Below, one piece after another: positions 10,968 through 23,726 of a stretch of DNA of 64,000 bases. Position 1 is the stretch's first letter; every line of letters starts with the position of its first letter. The stretch lies in assembly GCA_036872755.1 (NCBI GenBank), contig JAVHNS010000001.1, positions 372,001-436,000 of the forward strand, in the 5' to 3' direction. Both the position numbers and the translations under genes were made by a program. The notes beneath the pieces were generated by a model that saw only the letters and a program-made list of their open reading frames with translations, did not search any database and was not told where the DNA came from. The stretch is from Orbilia blumenaviensis (lineage: Eukaryota; Ascomycota; Orbiliomycetes; Orbiliales; Orbiliaceae).

Positions 10968-13118
10968 TCAGGGCGGTATATCATCGCTGCCAACAGAACT
11001 CAGTCTTGACTTTTTCCAATCGTGTTGAGGAAGCTGGTGTGTATGACTCGCATTCACGCAATAATCGTTATTCGTCATATCCATACTCGAGTCCTTATTG
11101 CGCCAAAACCCAATATTTGGACCATTCAGACTCGTTCTTCCAATCTCTGACACCGGTACCGCGTTTATTTCTTGCTTCGCAACGCTCTCCCTCCGTCCCA
11201 AAAATCCAACCAACCTCCTCCACCCAAATCTTTCGCCAGGAGGCATCTGTGGTGCCATACCCATCTCGTTTAGCCTTCCTCCAGGTACAAACATCGAAAA
11301 CCTTCTATATTTCGCAGGAGAGCGAGGGGTAATTGGCGAGCTTGATTCAGATACAGCTGTTGTAGAATCCCCGTGTTCCATCTTCGAAGCATCGCTTTTG
11401 GTACGGAAGGCGCGGCCAGTTCTGCCTCCTCCCCAAGCACTACTTCCTTGAGACAGTCTCGCCATAAGGCTAGGGAACCATCTTCCCGCTAGAGGTTTGA
11501 GTGCTGGGCAGCACGCGGCCATTACAGAGAAATTCCACTCCACGACTGATGTTACGCTGACATTGAATTGATCCCCTGTAGCGGAGTAAAACCCAAGAGT
11601 TAGCTAGGAGCTTGTTAAGATAGTTGATATACGTAAGGCAAAAAAGTGGAGCCGGACTAACATAACGGATCTGGTGATTCAGTCAGAACCTTAAGCGCCG
11701 GAATCCGGACAATCGAGGCTGCGCAAGCCCTTTAATCAGGAAAGTCAGTCGAATGATAACCGCAATATGTAGGATCCTAAGGTGGGAATCTTGTGGGATT
11801 ATTGAACTCACATGAACCCAATCCCAAATATGCAGAGAACTACAACTCTTTCTTTTGGAGAAATTCGGAGCGCTGGACCAGTAGTGAAGTTAGTAAATTA
11901 CTGGTTTTATTTGGTGCGCAACCGCTCCAAGCGATTCATATTGAAAATTCAGACTTGAATAACTACAAATGAGACCATTTGTAATAGTTAACTTAGCGCC
12001 GGAACATACCCATAAGCATTTTCAACGGCAGGACCAAAACCCAACAATCGGCCAAAATCGCAAAGACGGCCCAAGTCCAACTCAGCGCCCATCGGTCTAG
12101 ACAATATTTGTCCCATAAGTTATTATAGGCTACGGTCAAGTCCCACGCCTTCCACGGCGGCCTACACTGAAACTCGAAAATGAATAGCAGCGTGAGAAAG
12201 ATAAGCCATGTAATTGCCATGGACCAGTAGACAACCTTTCTGAATTTGGGATCTGCACTGAGGCGGAGATAGAAGGCCAGCATTGACATCCGAATTGTTT
12301 GCAGGGCGAGAGAATACAATGGGTCCATGATATATTTTAACTATTCCCACGGATGTTGCGGCGTTAGCATCTATATCGCCTCCCGAGCCCTTCAGTTACA
12401 GTGTTGCTGCCCCTGGGAGCCAAGAGGCAGCAGTAAGAACTGATAATTAGTGATTCGATTCCAAAGTCAGCACTCACCTTAAGGGTTGTCTCAAGGACAA
12501 CAGGTTTTATGCAAGCTATGTGGATACCGCTAGCTCCAGAAAAGACATCTAAAAGTAGAAAGTAGTAAGGAACGCTACAAGTTAGCTACGGGGCTATAGA
12601 CTTGGATAGTTATAATCCAGCGACCAAGATTTAAACCAGCTATTTCGGATTATATATATAAATATATGTATCGATAGGGTTAGCGTCGTACACCAAAAGT
12701 CGCAACCAAGTATGCTTAGTGTTATAGCCTGCAAATATCCATAGAAAAGCATAGTTAGCAGACGTGTTGGTTTTTATATGTAAGGGGGGATTTAGGTAAC
12801 GTATCTAGGATGCCAGCGGGCGGAGCGTGGGATGCGCCAAAGGGTTAATGCAAGTGACGGGTAGTCTTGCAGGACGCAGAAGTAAGAAACACACACCGTG
12901 GAAACAAGGATCCAAACATCATCCTGTCCAAAATATTTGACAACGAAAATCCTCGTATATATCCGCAAAGCTATGAAAATACTCGAAACACCATGGCAAG
13001 TGATGTATAGTATAATGTATCTCGACTTCTGACTCTCATTCTGAAGATAAGTTAGAAAACTCTCAATGAAGTTTAAAAGCATTGGCCTATAGCTGTTATA
13101 TAACTCGCTACTATCCAT
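10968..13118 (-). CDS. PTH11-like rhodopsin-domain seven-helix membrane protein (copy 1)
   Basis: A plasma-membrane protein of the fungal rhodopsin/PTH11-like family, about 465 residues. Exons on the minus strand: 13118..12897, 12728..12692 (short; an end at 12707 is also possible), 12548..12478, 12340..12010, 11872..11812, 11729..11662, 11575..10968. All phases close. Family landmarks appear in order: LRIYTRIFVVKYFGQDDVW after helix 1, GASGIHIACIKP, the helix block LALQTIRMSMLAFYLRL, LFIFEFQCRPPWKAWD, the LRISPKERVVVLCIFGIGF helix, ACAASIVRIPAL, and VVEWNFSVMAACCPALKPL. A hydrophilic Ser-rich cytosolic tail of about 150 residues follows. Relatives are proposed receptors for surface or chemical cues; ligand and coupling are unknown. 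The long first intron (about 168 bp) is the least certain boundary. Confidence 0.85.
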
Positions 13119-13827
13119 GAGTGCTCGTTCTGAGAACTTACACAGTTTTCGGTATGTCCCCGTGATACAGCTGTACTGTTAAGATTGATGGCTGGGTACC
13201 CGCCGTATAGTACATGAGTTGAGTTTATATTGGTTAAATCAGCCAAACCCATCTCGACTACTTGTAGAACCGTAATGGAGGGATCGATGCTACGATCTCC
13301 CCAACGCGCAACGTGCTATGGTCATTAGGTGGGTTGTTGGTTCAATATGGTCAAGGTGGATTAGTTCTAGATACTTTCTACCCTGGAGCTAGATTATTGA
13401 CTGGCTCCTCAAGGACATGCGAATAAGGTTTAGAATGGTGGAGGCTTCCATGTATGCGCATTTTGAGTTTGCTCAAATTTTCAATTACAACGCCTCACTT
13501 GAGATCAATGGTAAATGATTCGTTTGCAGGTAGAATCATCATAGAATATTCCCAAATCCGGCTAAGCTAGCCAACGAGTCTGAATATATGAAAATGGCAG
13601 CTGTATTAAAAATGTATTCGTTCACATATCGATCGCAAGGCTAAGAAAACGGATTTCCTTGACAGGAGGTTAACTATTGAACTATTTTGAACATGTGGTA
13701 TTGGCGTGGACAGAGGGTGCAGCTAGCTGCCGAGATGATTTTGAAGCTACACTGCTAATTAGGTAATTTCTTGACGGTACATAACTCGCTAAATCTTATA
13801 AGCTCTAGGCTAAGGAGCATACCTGAC
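13119..13827. other. Intergenic, no supported gene
   Basis: Holds the upstream region of the PTH11-like gene and the 3' flank of the acetyltransferase gene. No domain-bearing frame or clear element. Confidence 0.5.
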
Positions 13828-14433
13828 CTAACATTTCTTTGCAAATGTGAAGATCTGCCTAACCCCGCCTCCTTTGCTGGCTGGCCACGTTACTTCGTAC
13901 TCGCCGTCCTCAACCTTCCGAAATCCACACTTCTCCAACACTTTCTGGCTGCCGATGTTTCCAGCCTCGGCTTCGGCTCTGAATAGCGCCCCAGGAAATT
14001 TCTTCAAAACTTCGGCAGCAACAATAGGCATAATCCCTTTGCCCCTGAATTCCGGGACAAGGAAGTATCCAAGTGAGAAGCGAGTTTCTGATTGTGCAGG
14101 ATGGCTCCCACACATCCCTATCAAGGCCCCATCATGCAATTTGGAGCGGATTACCCAAACCTCCTGAGCTCCGGGATAGTTTGGAAAACGGGTATGAGCT
14201 CGGCTGTCATAGAACGATTGAGCGTCCTCCTGTGTGTATGGATATGGGGGGCCGAGTAAAATGAAAGCGAGATCGGAGTTATTATAGATATCAATAAGGT
14301 AGGGCAGGTCTCCAGGTACAAGCGATGAGAGGTAATAATCATCATATGGTGGAGGAAGGACAGTGTCTGGAATAGGCTCGATATTGCACATCGGTGGACA
14401 GTTGTCCGTTCCGTGTTTGCATGAACTCTCCAT
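13828..14433 (-). CDS. GNAT-family N-acetyltransferase (RimJ/RimL-like)
   Basis: A single-exon gene of 201 residues, about the usual size for a stand-alone GNAT. The segment VWVIRSKLHDGALIGMCGSH forms the central strands. It is followed by the acetyl-CoA-binding motif A, LGYFLVPEFRGKGIMPIVA, with the RGKG pyrophosphate loop, and then AEAEAGNIGSQKVLEKCGF, the typical N-x-x-S-x-x-V-L-E-K-x-G-F motif B. The fold transfers acetyl from acetyl-CoA to an amine; the acceptor (small molecule or protein N-terminus) cannot be told. The first 30 residues are Cys/Pro-rich and variable. No signal peptide, so cytosolic. It may be read alone, as neighbours are far or in the opposite sense. Confidence 0.9.
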   Translation of the reverse strand: MESSCKHGTDNCPPMCNIEPIPDTVLPPPYDDYYLSSLVPGDLPYLIDIYNNSDLAFILLGPPYPYTQEDAQSFYDSRAHTRFPNYPGAQEVWVIRSKLHDGALIGMCGSHPAQSETRFSLGYFLVPEFRGKGIMPIVAAEVLKKFPGALFRAEAEAGNIGSQKVLEKCGFRKVEDGEYEVTWPASKGGGVRQIFTFAKKC

Positions 14434-17098
14434 CCTGGATAAATTGATTATTAACCCCGCGGGCTCCGTTTTAGCGTTGAGTGGTTTTGTGTTGCGAGCT
14501 GTGTGATATTTTGGCCTTAATCATGAACTTGTCGACAAGGCTGTAGCTGCGACGTTGAGATCCCGATCGATCAATAAATCTGAACAATGCAATGTAGGTA
14601 CGATACTTCAAGTTGTGCGAGTAAAACAAAGATGCTTTCTCAATATTCGAAGTTTTTCAATATGTGACACAATTGTTAGACGTAGCCGAAGATTATGAGT
14701 CAAGTCGTCTATATCTAGCGCTCCTAGCTACAATCAATCGGTTCCCTGTCGCTGAGCCGACGATTGTAAGTACAATGCAATGTGCAACTCGGTCTCTTGG
14801 CAGGAGGCCCTGTTGAAGCTATGTTCTCACGGGAAGGCGGCATGGCCTGCATACCCGCACGTGATGATATCCATTTTTACGCAGGCCTTCGCGAGGACAC
14901 AGGTACTCGATATCGAGACGAACGAAGCTTAAGCTAAATGGATTTCAGCCCTACCTGCTTCGAATTACCTAGTATGGGAATTAGCCTGTTGACTATCTCT
15001 TTTGCCCCCACTACTATGTACGTAGCGGAACTAAGAATCCGACCATGGATCTGGCCTGGAGTCTGGATAAAAAAGATTTTTTTTTTGTGCTCGGGTATGG
15101 AGCTCGTCAATGTTCCGCTGTTCCTGTCGCCGATAGGATCATACGGTCATTGCTAAATATGGTCTGGAGAGTATCCCTAGATGTATAGATGTTCATTCTT
15201 AGATAGTACAGCGGGCTTAGCTGAGTTCAGACGAACCAAATGTCCAAAACTAGGATACTGGTTACATGCGGCAGTGGCCCCTGCGGAGGATTTTTGCGAA
15301 AATTTATCGCCAATGCAACATGCTAGAAAGAAAGATCATGCGACCAAAGCCTATTGGAGGCATCAGAGATCTCATTGCGCTTTCGTTGCCGGAGTCCGAG
15401 GACTCCAGGCCCAAAATCGTTACAAGTTCCCTCCCTGGCCTGGCTCTCGGGGCTGGCTGTTGCGTATGCCAGGGCAACAAAGCCAAACCACCCGTACTTT
15501 CCCGATATTTTTTTCAATTCGGAAAACATTCGCTCGAAAAAAGCGCCATAACTTGTCTAACAAGGCCAAGCTCTGCTGAATCCGGACTCTCTAGAGTATT
15601 AATTCACACAAAAACCAGTACTGTGATAGTGAGAACTGATTAACCAGCCTGTGCAGCTGTGGGTAAGTGAAGAAAAAATGATATCAACAGTGCTCAATAA
15701 ACTGGCAAACTGAGTGAATAAAAAAAAAGTCTCCGAAAACTTGGACACGTTGTCTATCAGGCTCCAATCGCGGCAGTTAGGAGCGAGATCACCGTGAACG
15801 CAAACATCGACGCCAGTGTCGAGCCACGGAGCATCTCATTATGATTCAAATCCGTTGTGGGTTGACTTCATATTAAGGTTGTATGGTGTTAGCGGACTTA
15901 GTAATCTGGCGTCTCCCTTTGGGCGGGTTGCTGGGTTCGAGCTCGGCAGATGGCCTTAACTCCTACCGTCATCACGGACGTACCGCCATTCGGTGACCAA
16001 AATGACATCCGTGCCGCCGGACCACGGTGCTTGGCACAGATATTGTATTCCCACTCAGGAGTAGTTTGCTGACATCGCGAACAAGGGGATACGGCGGTCG
16101 TAAGCACCCACGCATTTAATCGTAATCCACCCTTTGATCCACGTTGTTGTTTCGGTCATGCCTAGCGACCGAATGATATGGAATGTTGGAACTCCATATC
16201 TGATTAAGTGACGACGCTATCATTCGATCCATGCAGGCAAGGAGGCCCATCACCGGGAACACCAAAGAGGCGTCAGCACCCATCTTCAAACGGGGATGCG
16301 AACATTCGTCGTCTGTCGAGCCTTCCCAAACTCGCAAACTTCACGATTTTCTAAAGAAAGGCTTCGGGGTTTTTTTGGGCAAACTTCTCCGGTGAAGTTT
16401 CAACGTTATGCAAAGGTTCCAAATAAACCCAGTTACTAAGCTTGTGATACACACCCGGCGATGAAGAAGCATTTTTCCTTGTCGGCCAAGAAGCCCTTGT
16501 CACCCTGAGTCATCAAATCCCGAGTCCGAGGGAGCCCCTTAAAGGCGGTATAGCAGCGAAGAAAGCTGGTCGGATCGGAAAATGTCGCCCAGACCGAGAT
16601 TTTTTCCCCCTTTGGGAAGTCTCGGTCGACAAGACCTGAAAGCTGCCACCTCTCGGAGCAAATTGACCTCCAGATGTCACTAAAGAATTAATCTTATTGG
16701 TTGGATGACAAAGATAAATTGGCTTTTTCTTGCTAGTGGGGCCCGACGAACAGGCAAAGCAATACGGAAAAAGCAATGTGCGGCGCCATTTCCGTCGGTA
16801 TCAATTTTGGAAGTGCAGCGAAGAGCGAAGAGGCCTGCAAAAAGATCCGCCCGGAAGGTTGGAAGAATAAATATATAACTCCGGCATCGACTTGATCTTT
16901 CTTTGTTACTATTCCACGTTTCTCATCCCCAGTATAATAACCTATAGCCAGATTCCAGTTGCAAAGTGTCTTCAAAGGTTATAGAGAACTTTTGAAGCCC
17001 TACACAGCTATTTAGCTTTCCTCGCAACGGATTTCTTATCTCTTTTAGGAACTCTTTAATTTGCATCCGACCTCTCTCTCTCTCTCTCCCTCTCAGCT
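14434..17098. other. Intergenic with no secure gene; MFS promoter at right end
   Basis: No supported gene. Overlapping frames of 60-130 codons at 15.2-15.6 and 15.9-16.3 kb lack any family signal that I can confirm. Just before the MFS start is a pyrimidine tract (about 17070..17095, mostly CT repeats), a usual feature of filamentous fungal promoters near the transcription start. AAATATATAAC near 16867 is a possible TATA-like element. Confidence 0.5.
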
Positions 17099-19052
17099 AT
17101 GGGTGCCCAGGAACTAGGTGTTCCTCAAGACGATATGAATCCTGGAACAGAAACATCAACTCTGGCAGCTCCGTCTGTCAATGCATCTGTTGTTGATGCC
17201 GACGAGAAGATTGACCGAGGCTCGACAACTAGCCATTCAAACCAACTAAAGGTTGTTGGCGAGGCTCCTATTGACGAGGACAGAAACGAGCTGGAAAAGA
17301 CAGCAACTATAGAATCAATGCACGAATATCCAACAGCATGGAAGTTGGCAGTCATCTCGATCGCGCTTTGCCTTTCCGTCTTCTGTATGGCCCTTGGTAA
17401 GTTAATAAAATCCTTGCAGCCTTGTGGTTATTATTATTATTACCATTGTTATTTAGACATGGTCAACAACGCGTTTTTTACCACATCTGAGAATTCATGC
17501 TAACAACCCTTGTCTTTGGATTTAGATAACACCATCATTGCGACCGCCATCCCGAAGATCACGGACCACTTCAAGTCGTTGGATGATGTCGGTTGGTACG
17601 GTAGTGCTTACATGTTGACAACATGTGCCTTCCAATTGTTGTTCGGAAAGTTCTATACATTTTACTCCGTCAAATGGGTCTATCTTATCGCTCTCTTGAT
17701 CTTCGAAGTCGGTTCCATTATCTGTGCTGCTGCTCCAACCTCTGAGGCTCTTATCATCGGACGAGCTATCGCTGGTGTCGGATCTGCCGGTATCTTTGCT
17801 GGTGCCCTCCTTATCGTCGCTCAGACTGTCCCTCTTGAAAAGAGGCCGACATACACTGGCATGATCGGTTCCATGTACGGTCTTGCTTCCGTCGCTGGTC
17901 CGCTTCTCGGTGGTGTTTTCACTGACAGTGAGAAACTCGTAAGTCTTACCCTGCTTTTTAATAATTTATCGAACATGTAGCTAACGTACCAACTAACAGA
18001 CCTGGAGATGGTGTTTCTGGATTAACTTGCCATTCGGCGCGGTCACCGCTTTGTTCATTGTTTTCTTCTATACCGACATCCGTAAAGCCAAGGAAACCAA
18101 CCATACATGGAAAGAGCGTCTCGACCAATTCGATATCCACGGAACTGTGGTCTTCATGCCAGCTATCATCTGTCTTTTGCTCGCTCTTCAGTGGGGTGGA
18201 TCGAAATATCCATGGGGCAACGGCCGTATCATCGCTCTTCTCGTCCTCGCTGGCGTTCTCCTCTCCATCTTCATCGGTATTCAGATCTGGAAGCAGGACA
18301 AGGCTACTGTTCCTCCAAGAATTCTCAAGCAACGCTCGGTCGCTGGCTCCGCTTGGTTCGCTGCTATGCTTGGTTCTGCTTTCTTCGTTCTCGTCTACTT
18401 CGTGCCTATTTGGTTCCAGGCCATTAAGTCCGTCTCTGCTACAAAGTCCGGTATCATGAACTTGCCCATGATTCTCACTCTCGTCATTATGTCCATCCTC
18501 GCTGGTGGTGCCGTCACCGTCACGGGATACTACAATCCATTCGTTATCGCTTCCAGCATCCTCGGAACAATCGGTGCCGGTCTCATGTCCACTTGGGAGG
18601 TTGATACCCGCCACCCAGCCTGGATTGGCTACCAAGCCATTTTCGGTCTCGGTATTGGTATGGGTATGCAACAGCCGCTCATCGCCGTTCAGGCCGTTCT
18701 GAAGCACCGCGATATTGCCACTGGTACCGCCATCATTATCTTCTCTCAGACCCTCGGTGGTGCTCTTTCCATCTCCATTGCCCAGAACGTCTTCAGCAAC
18801 CAGCTCATCAAGAATTTGGGCAAGGAAGTTCCAAATCTCGACCCCTCCATTGTCTTGGCTACTGGTGCTACTAGCTTGAAGAGTGTTCTTCCATCGGAAT
18901 TCATTAGCGGTGTCTTGAGAGCATACAATCTCAGTTTGACACAGACATTCTACATCTCCGTCGCCTTCATGGGATTGAGTATCTTCGGTGCTCTTGCCCT
19001 TGAATGGAAGAGCATCAAGGGCAAGAAGATCGAAATGGGCGGTGCCGCATAA
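17099..19052 (+). CDS. MFS drug/toxin exporter, DHA2 (14-helix) type
   Basis: A proton-coupled efflux transporter of the plasma membrane, 587 residues. Exons 17099..17396, 17526..17938 and 18000..19052; introns of 129 and 61 bp, phases 1 and 0. An acidic cytosolic head of about 90 residues precedes helix 1. Motif D1-like [17 protein letters not shown] and motif B-like [15 protein letters not shown] are followed by the antiporter motif C ([19 protein letters not shown]). The remaining helices run through [13 protein letters not shown] near the end. The order and 14-helix pattern fit DHA2 exporters such as those tied to fungal toxins or azole efflux, but no biosynthetic genes lie beside it, so its substrate is open. 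Codon use is strongly C/T-ending, suggesting good expression. A CT-rich tract directly precedes the start. Confidence 0.93.
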
Positions 19053-20824
19053 GCGGAAACATGCTTTTCGATCCTTCATCCGCACGTCTTTCACCTCCAT
19101 ATTCTTGCTTATTTCTCGCGATATAACCATCTCCACATACCCGCCCTCCTTTTTTTTATCTTGTATCAAAAATTACACCGATAGACGAGTCTAAAGTCAC
19201 AGTCATAGAATCTATTATTAATATACTTTGGGCCTTGCATGAGGATTAGCTGGAGTTTTTGGAGTTTTGTTTACGAGACAAGATTTTATCAGTTATGTTC
19301 ATACGTTTTTAAAGCATTAGTATAGCATATATAATTTATTATTCTTCATTATGAAACTATAAATATTGTCAAATTGTTCTAATTAAAAATTATTCTGCGA
19401 CTTTCGATCGGCTCTAAGGGTGGTATCAATATTCGCGTTAAGTCAAGGTCGGGCGGGGCACGTGGTAACTTCGAGAATTCAAACCTTTACCCTTCATCTG
19501 TCAACGCAGACCCGGAACCGTCTATGGATACCCAAGTCTCACCAGCCCCCGGCGCAACGTCCCGTCTTATAAGTATATCCGAATTCCCTGGAGCTCATAG
19601 GTTCCCTTTCGGCGAAATTGTGGGGAACGACAGTTGTTCACGTAAACACGGCCAGGATGTTAAGAATTTAGCGGCGCGGCGCCCTCTCTGCAGCCTAACA
19701 AGTCTTTGCTTACTCAAATATACCGATGTCTCATAGTTAAAGTAGAACAATACTTAAATTTTTTTGGTAGTTCTCCGACGGTACTTATACTTGGCCCAAT
19801 ACCGTCAATTCCTTCGAGGGTCTCAGATTTCTACGAATTTAATGTTTTAACTGGTCTCGCGAGCTTCGGGGCAAAAGAGTCCGAGCACTTCAACTACCGG
19901 AATGCTGTTCGCGGAAGGAAACATTAAACAATTATTCCGTAGGTGAGATGGAATTCCTGTAGGTGGAGCAGGCTCCAAGACTGTTTTTTCTAGCTGGTGT
20001 ACTCTTTAAATCTATTGGTTTTTTTTATGGCCTCATTACCCACTTGAGAAGAAAGAAGAAAAAGTGCCACATGGATTTCGATATTTCTAATGTGACAACG
20101 ATGAATTAATAAGTATCTGACAGGAAACTACAGTCTTATATATGCATTAAAGCGGTGTTGTATGCTCTTTAATATACATACTTATTTTGCAACTGCTGGG
20201 GCTTATGTATACATACGAAAGAAACCGTTTTAACCGTGGTACCGGGCCAAATACCACGGATTCATCGATTCATCGGTGGCATTGGTATTTGTAAATAAAC
20301 CCTGGTATTGGATCTTACGGGTCAAGGTAATATTGATATAAAAAAACGAGTGTTAGATTACGAAAGCAGCTCCCAGTCAACTAGATAAAGGTTTAAACTA
20401 GGACTTTATAGGTTTCGGGGTGACCGTCCAAACATTAGCGCGGTGTTGGTTTTTGTTTATATGGTCTATAATGCATCATCTAGCCATGATATGGGCTGTA
20501 TCTGGCGCAATTGGCTAAGAGTAATCCAAAGCGCTTCTCCGGCTGCCTGGATGTCTGCTGTGAGTTGGTTATGCTGGGTTTGCTGGGTACCGTCGCTACA
20601 TTAAGATTCCATGTATTACTTAGAGCGGTGTGTTTCTTTGGAGGCATATCGGTACCAAAATTTGCCCACAGGTGAAAGAATCCGTTTTGGTAGCCTATTG
20701 TATAGAAAAAATAGAATATTTTGATTGAATTGATGGATATGATATCAAAAATACTACTAGATATAACATGACAATAGCGTAATCTTTCTGAGAAAATCTG
20801 GAATGCAAGTCCTTTTACTGTGTT
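19053..20824. other. Intergenic, no supported gene
   Basis: 3' flanks of the MFS gene and of the VIT-vWA gene. No coding frame with family signal; AT-rich. Confidence 0.5.
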
Positions 20825-23726
20825 TTAATAAAAATATCCTGTCGCGTCATCCAGGGAATGACCGAAAATATCTTTGGATTCATCAGGACCAATGCCAAAA
20901 ATACAACAAAGTGTTGTCTCTACAAACTCTTTGGCTCTTGATTGGGCAGTAGACCACCGGCTGCTATCTTCAGCATGCTTCTTTTGGAAAAAGGCTATAA
21001 CACAAATGGCTAGCCAGATCTGCTTCTTGACTTCGTCACGGCCTTCGAGGATTGATATGAAGGCAGGAATGGGCGGGACGTCGATATTTGGGAAGACGAT
21101 TCGTCCAACGGCGCTTGAGTCGAATGCGCCGTTGCCATCTTGCGCAGCGAGGACAGCTGAGAGACTGTCGTTGTCCTGCGCGGCGATGACGCCTGAGGGA
21201 TCATTGCCGTCTTGCGCAGAGATGTCGACCCAGTCATCTTGCGGGGCGATGTCAGCCGGGAGGCTGGCAAAACTTAGCAGATAGTTAAAAGGCGATGTGG
21301 TTGGGGGGGAGAAAGCTGGTCCAGCAACCGAAGCGGAGCTCGGCGTGCTTGTATTCTCAAGAGCAAGCCCGGTGTTAGAAGGGACGACCGAAAACGCGCT
21401 GCGAGACCCATCTGGAATGTTGCTGGTGACGGAAGTGCGGGTACCTATCCCATTCATCGTAGCGACAAAAGAGGTCTTTGTACTAGCCAACTTGTAGGTC
21501 TTTCCGAGTCTAACAATCTCGCATTCGTTCCAGTACTTGTCATTAGGATCACTAATGGAAATTTCCTTATCTTCAAATGTTTGAATGAGAGCTCGTGCAG
21601 CAAGGCAGTGTATGAGACGTCCTTTCTTCGGATCGTCCCAGGCCACCTGGATGGTCCTTTGGCCGCTACCGAGGACGTCATATATAATCTTTGCTGTGAG
21701 ATCCTCATTGATATCCCCATTAAAAATGACATACCAATAGCTACGGACAGCCCAGTAAAGAGATCCAGGTAGAGGAGCCTGTTGAATATCTTCTGGCGGG
21801 GGGAGGTTGTTGCCTTTGGCGGCTGCGCCAAACTGGTCTTGGTTAGCTTCAGAACGGCTGCTAAGGTTGTTGCCGCTGGCACGGTCTTGAGCTGGAGGGC
21901 GTCTCATTCCCCAATCAATCGAGCGAACGCGAATTGGGGCACGATTGATGGAGTTAATAAGAGTCCGAGCTTTTGGAGTCTGATTATCACCGAGTTGCGA
22001 CTCGCTGATGTAGACGGTAGCCCCGGAGCCAGCCCGCGCTAATGCTTCACACATGCCCCTGGAAACATCATCCCCCAAACCTACAACGAAAACCCGTAAG
22101 AGTTTAGACTTTGCTGCGGCTGCTGTGACATTATTTTGAACAGTTTTCATCGCAGTCGCCACGCCCCAATCGAGCCCGCCTGTGATGACAATAATAGAGC
22201 AACGAGGCCTAGAAATATCGCGTTGATTCATGACGGTGGTCAAAGCAGCATTAATATTCGTCTCTCCTGAGACATTCGTCTTGAGCTGATTGATAGCATT
22301 GGTAACATTTGTTGTATCATATCCGAGGCTATGTCCACCGGTGCCGGAGACGATAGGCCATGCCGAGGTGTTAAAGTTGTAGATATTGAATGATGACTTT
22401 TTCTTGGTCGGGAGGTTGTTCAACATGGTTTTGACAATATCATTGGCGGCCTGAATTCGGCCTCCCCTCATGCTCACACTATAATCGACAAGGAAAATAT
22501 ACTCTACGGTAGAAAGAGAAGAGTTAGATTTAAAGTTCGATACAATGTCATAATCCCGAGTAATGGCGCTTATGAGCTTACCGTGTTCCTCGGGGTCCAG
22601 ATCTATGTTGGACACCAGTGTGAGGGCTAAAGCTACAGTATCAGGCCTCCCTTCGAAGGGCTCGACAAGACAACGGGGTTGATCGATCCTTGGTACAGTC
22701 CATACGAGAACATAGTGCTTGTCCAAGAATTGATTGCTAGTGAACTCCACGAAAGCTTTCCACGGTAATTTTCTATCCTGCATTTGCACTGGAGTGAGTC
22801 CCTCGAAAGATTTGTCGGAAAACCCATAGGTGATAGCAGAGAGGTGTGAAAGGCAGTTGAGGTTGAGAATGTGGTCGTCCTTTTCATCATCATCCCCGTC
22901 GGACTTCTTGTGTGCAGCCTCGATTCCAACGGTGATGGTAACTGCACTCGTACCACTAGCAGCTGTAGGGCGGGTCGTCTCCGTAGCGGGACCTGCTCCA
23001 GAACGAGTGGCTAAGCCAGCAGGAATTGTAAGACGAATTGAATCCTCGATAGTATTGCTCGAAATTACGTAGAAATATGTGATACTAGATTTATAAAGAT
23101 AACCATCGTTAGTATAATTTTGAGTCACGTGTGCACAGCGAGACCAAGATATCCGGGTCGGTCCTCGTCTCAGGCCAGACCCTAGATTTAATTACCGAAT
23201 TATGATTGATGAGTCGGGCTTGACATTGCCCAGGCTAATTTGGAATACTAATGAAGAAGTAAGAATTAGTATTAGAAATAAAAGTTTAATCAACCGAATA
23301 CGGGAGTATTTTGTTTAATGCCGATAGAGGAGAATTCTAGAAGTTTCAGTTTATTTGGATTCTGGGGATCTTAGACATACTCTCATCGTTGACTTTGTCG
23401 AGCTTCCACGCTTGGGCGCCTGCTCTTTTAGCTTCTTGATATTTCTTATCGGCTTCCACCTTCTCTTCCACTATAGATTCAACCCGAACGCCTCCCACTT
23501 CGGCTGAAAAACTAGTCACTGAGGCCTCAGGCGGAATTTCGAAAATATACGAAACCTCACGTTCAGTATTAGTACTAGCCTGATAGGTCTCTGTGAGCGT
23601 AGCTTCAACAAAGACGTCTCGGACCATGTAGGCGTAGTTGGAGCTAAGAAGAGGATATCCAACAGGCGACCAGTGTTCGTGGCAATAAACACCTTGGAGT
23701 CTCCGGGCAGGACCAACGTAAGCCAT
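20825..23726 (-). CDS. VIT and von Willebrand factor A domain protein
   Basis: An 885-residue protein with an N-terminal VIT domain and a central vWA domain, the layout of inter-alpha-trypsin-inhibitor heavy chains and VWA5A/PARP4-type proteins. Exons 23726..23381, 23247..23196 and 23084..20825; phases 1 and 2 close exactly. VIT signs are EREVSYIFEIPPEASVTSF, EADKKYQEAKRAG and FQISLGNVKP. The vWA MIDAS start is D333-Y-S-V-S337, with the second-loop Thr near 408. The third motif, usually TDG, reads TGG (about 434..436), so one metal ligand seems lost. Near residues 725-775 there are imperfect repeats around AQD-(G/N)-(N/D). The C-terminal ~100 residues resemble the helical end of fungal relatives. 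There is no signal peptide, so it is probably cytosolic. It diverges from the metzincin-lectin gene. Function in fungi is unknown; adhesion or protein assembly is an inference. Confidence 0.9.
21118..21262 (-). repeat. Degenerate AQD-type amino-acid repeats inside the VIT-vWA gene
   Basis: Within the coding frame, four imperfect units carry the core (S/A)AQD or PQDD, spaced by about 12-16 residues (IAPQDDW, ISAQDGND, IAAQDND, LAAQDGNG). At DNA level the units share TTGCGC(A/G)G-like blocks. This looks like a small tandem expansion in a linker. Confidence 0.6.

Noticed and set aside
11768..11806. A 35-bp intron in the first PTH11-like gene giving a different exon 5
   Set aside because: Too short for a usual fungal intron. 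The longer intron ending at 11730 restores the family motif ACAASIVRIPAL and the correct onward frame.
15181..15643. Overlapping frames on both strands
   Set aside because: No domain, signal peptide or splice continuation could be supported; each frame looks equally arbitrary.
15800..16340. Minus-strand cysteine-containing frame plus a nearby hydrophobic tail like a GPI signal (STLASMFAFTVISLLTAAIGA)
   Set aside because: Joining them needs weak donors in a fixed phase, and no start exon with a signal peptide was found. Possibly a relic, but not supportable.
17958..19169. A 403-codon frame antisense to the MFS exporter
   Set aside because: Low-complexity D/E/S/G composition and exact overlap with MFS coding sequence mark it as a shadow.
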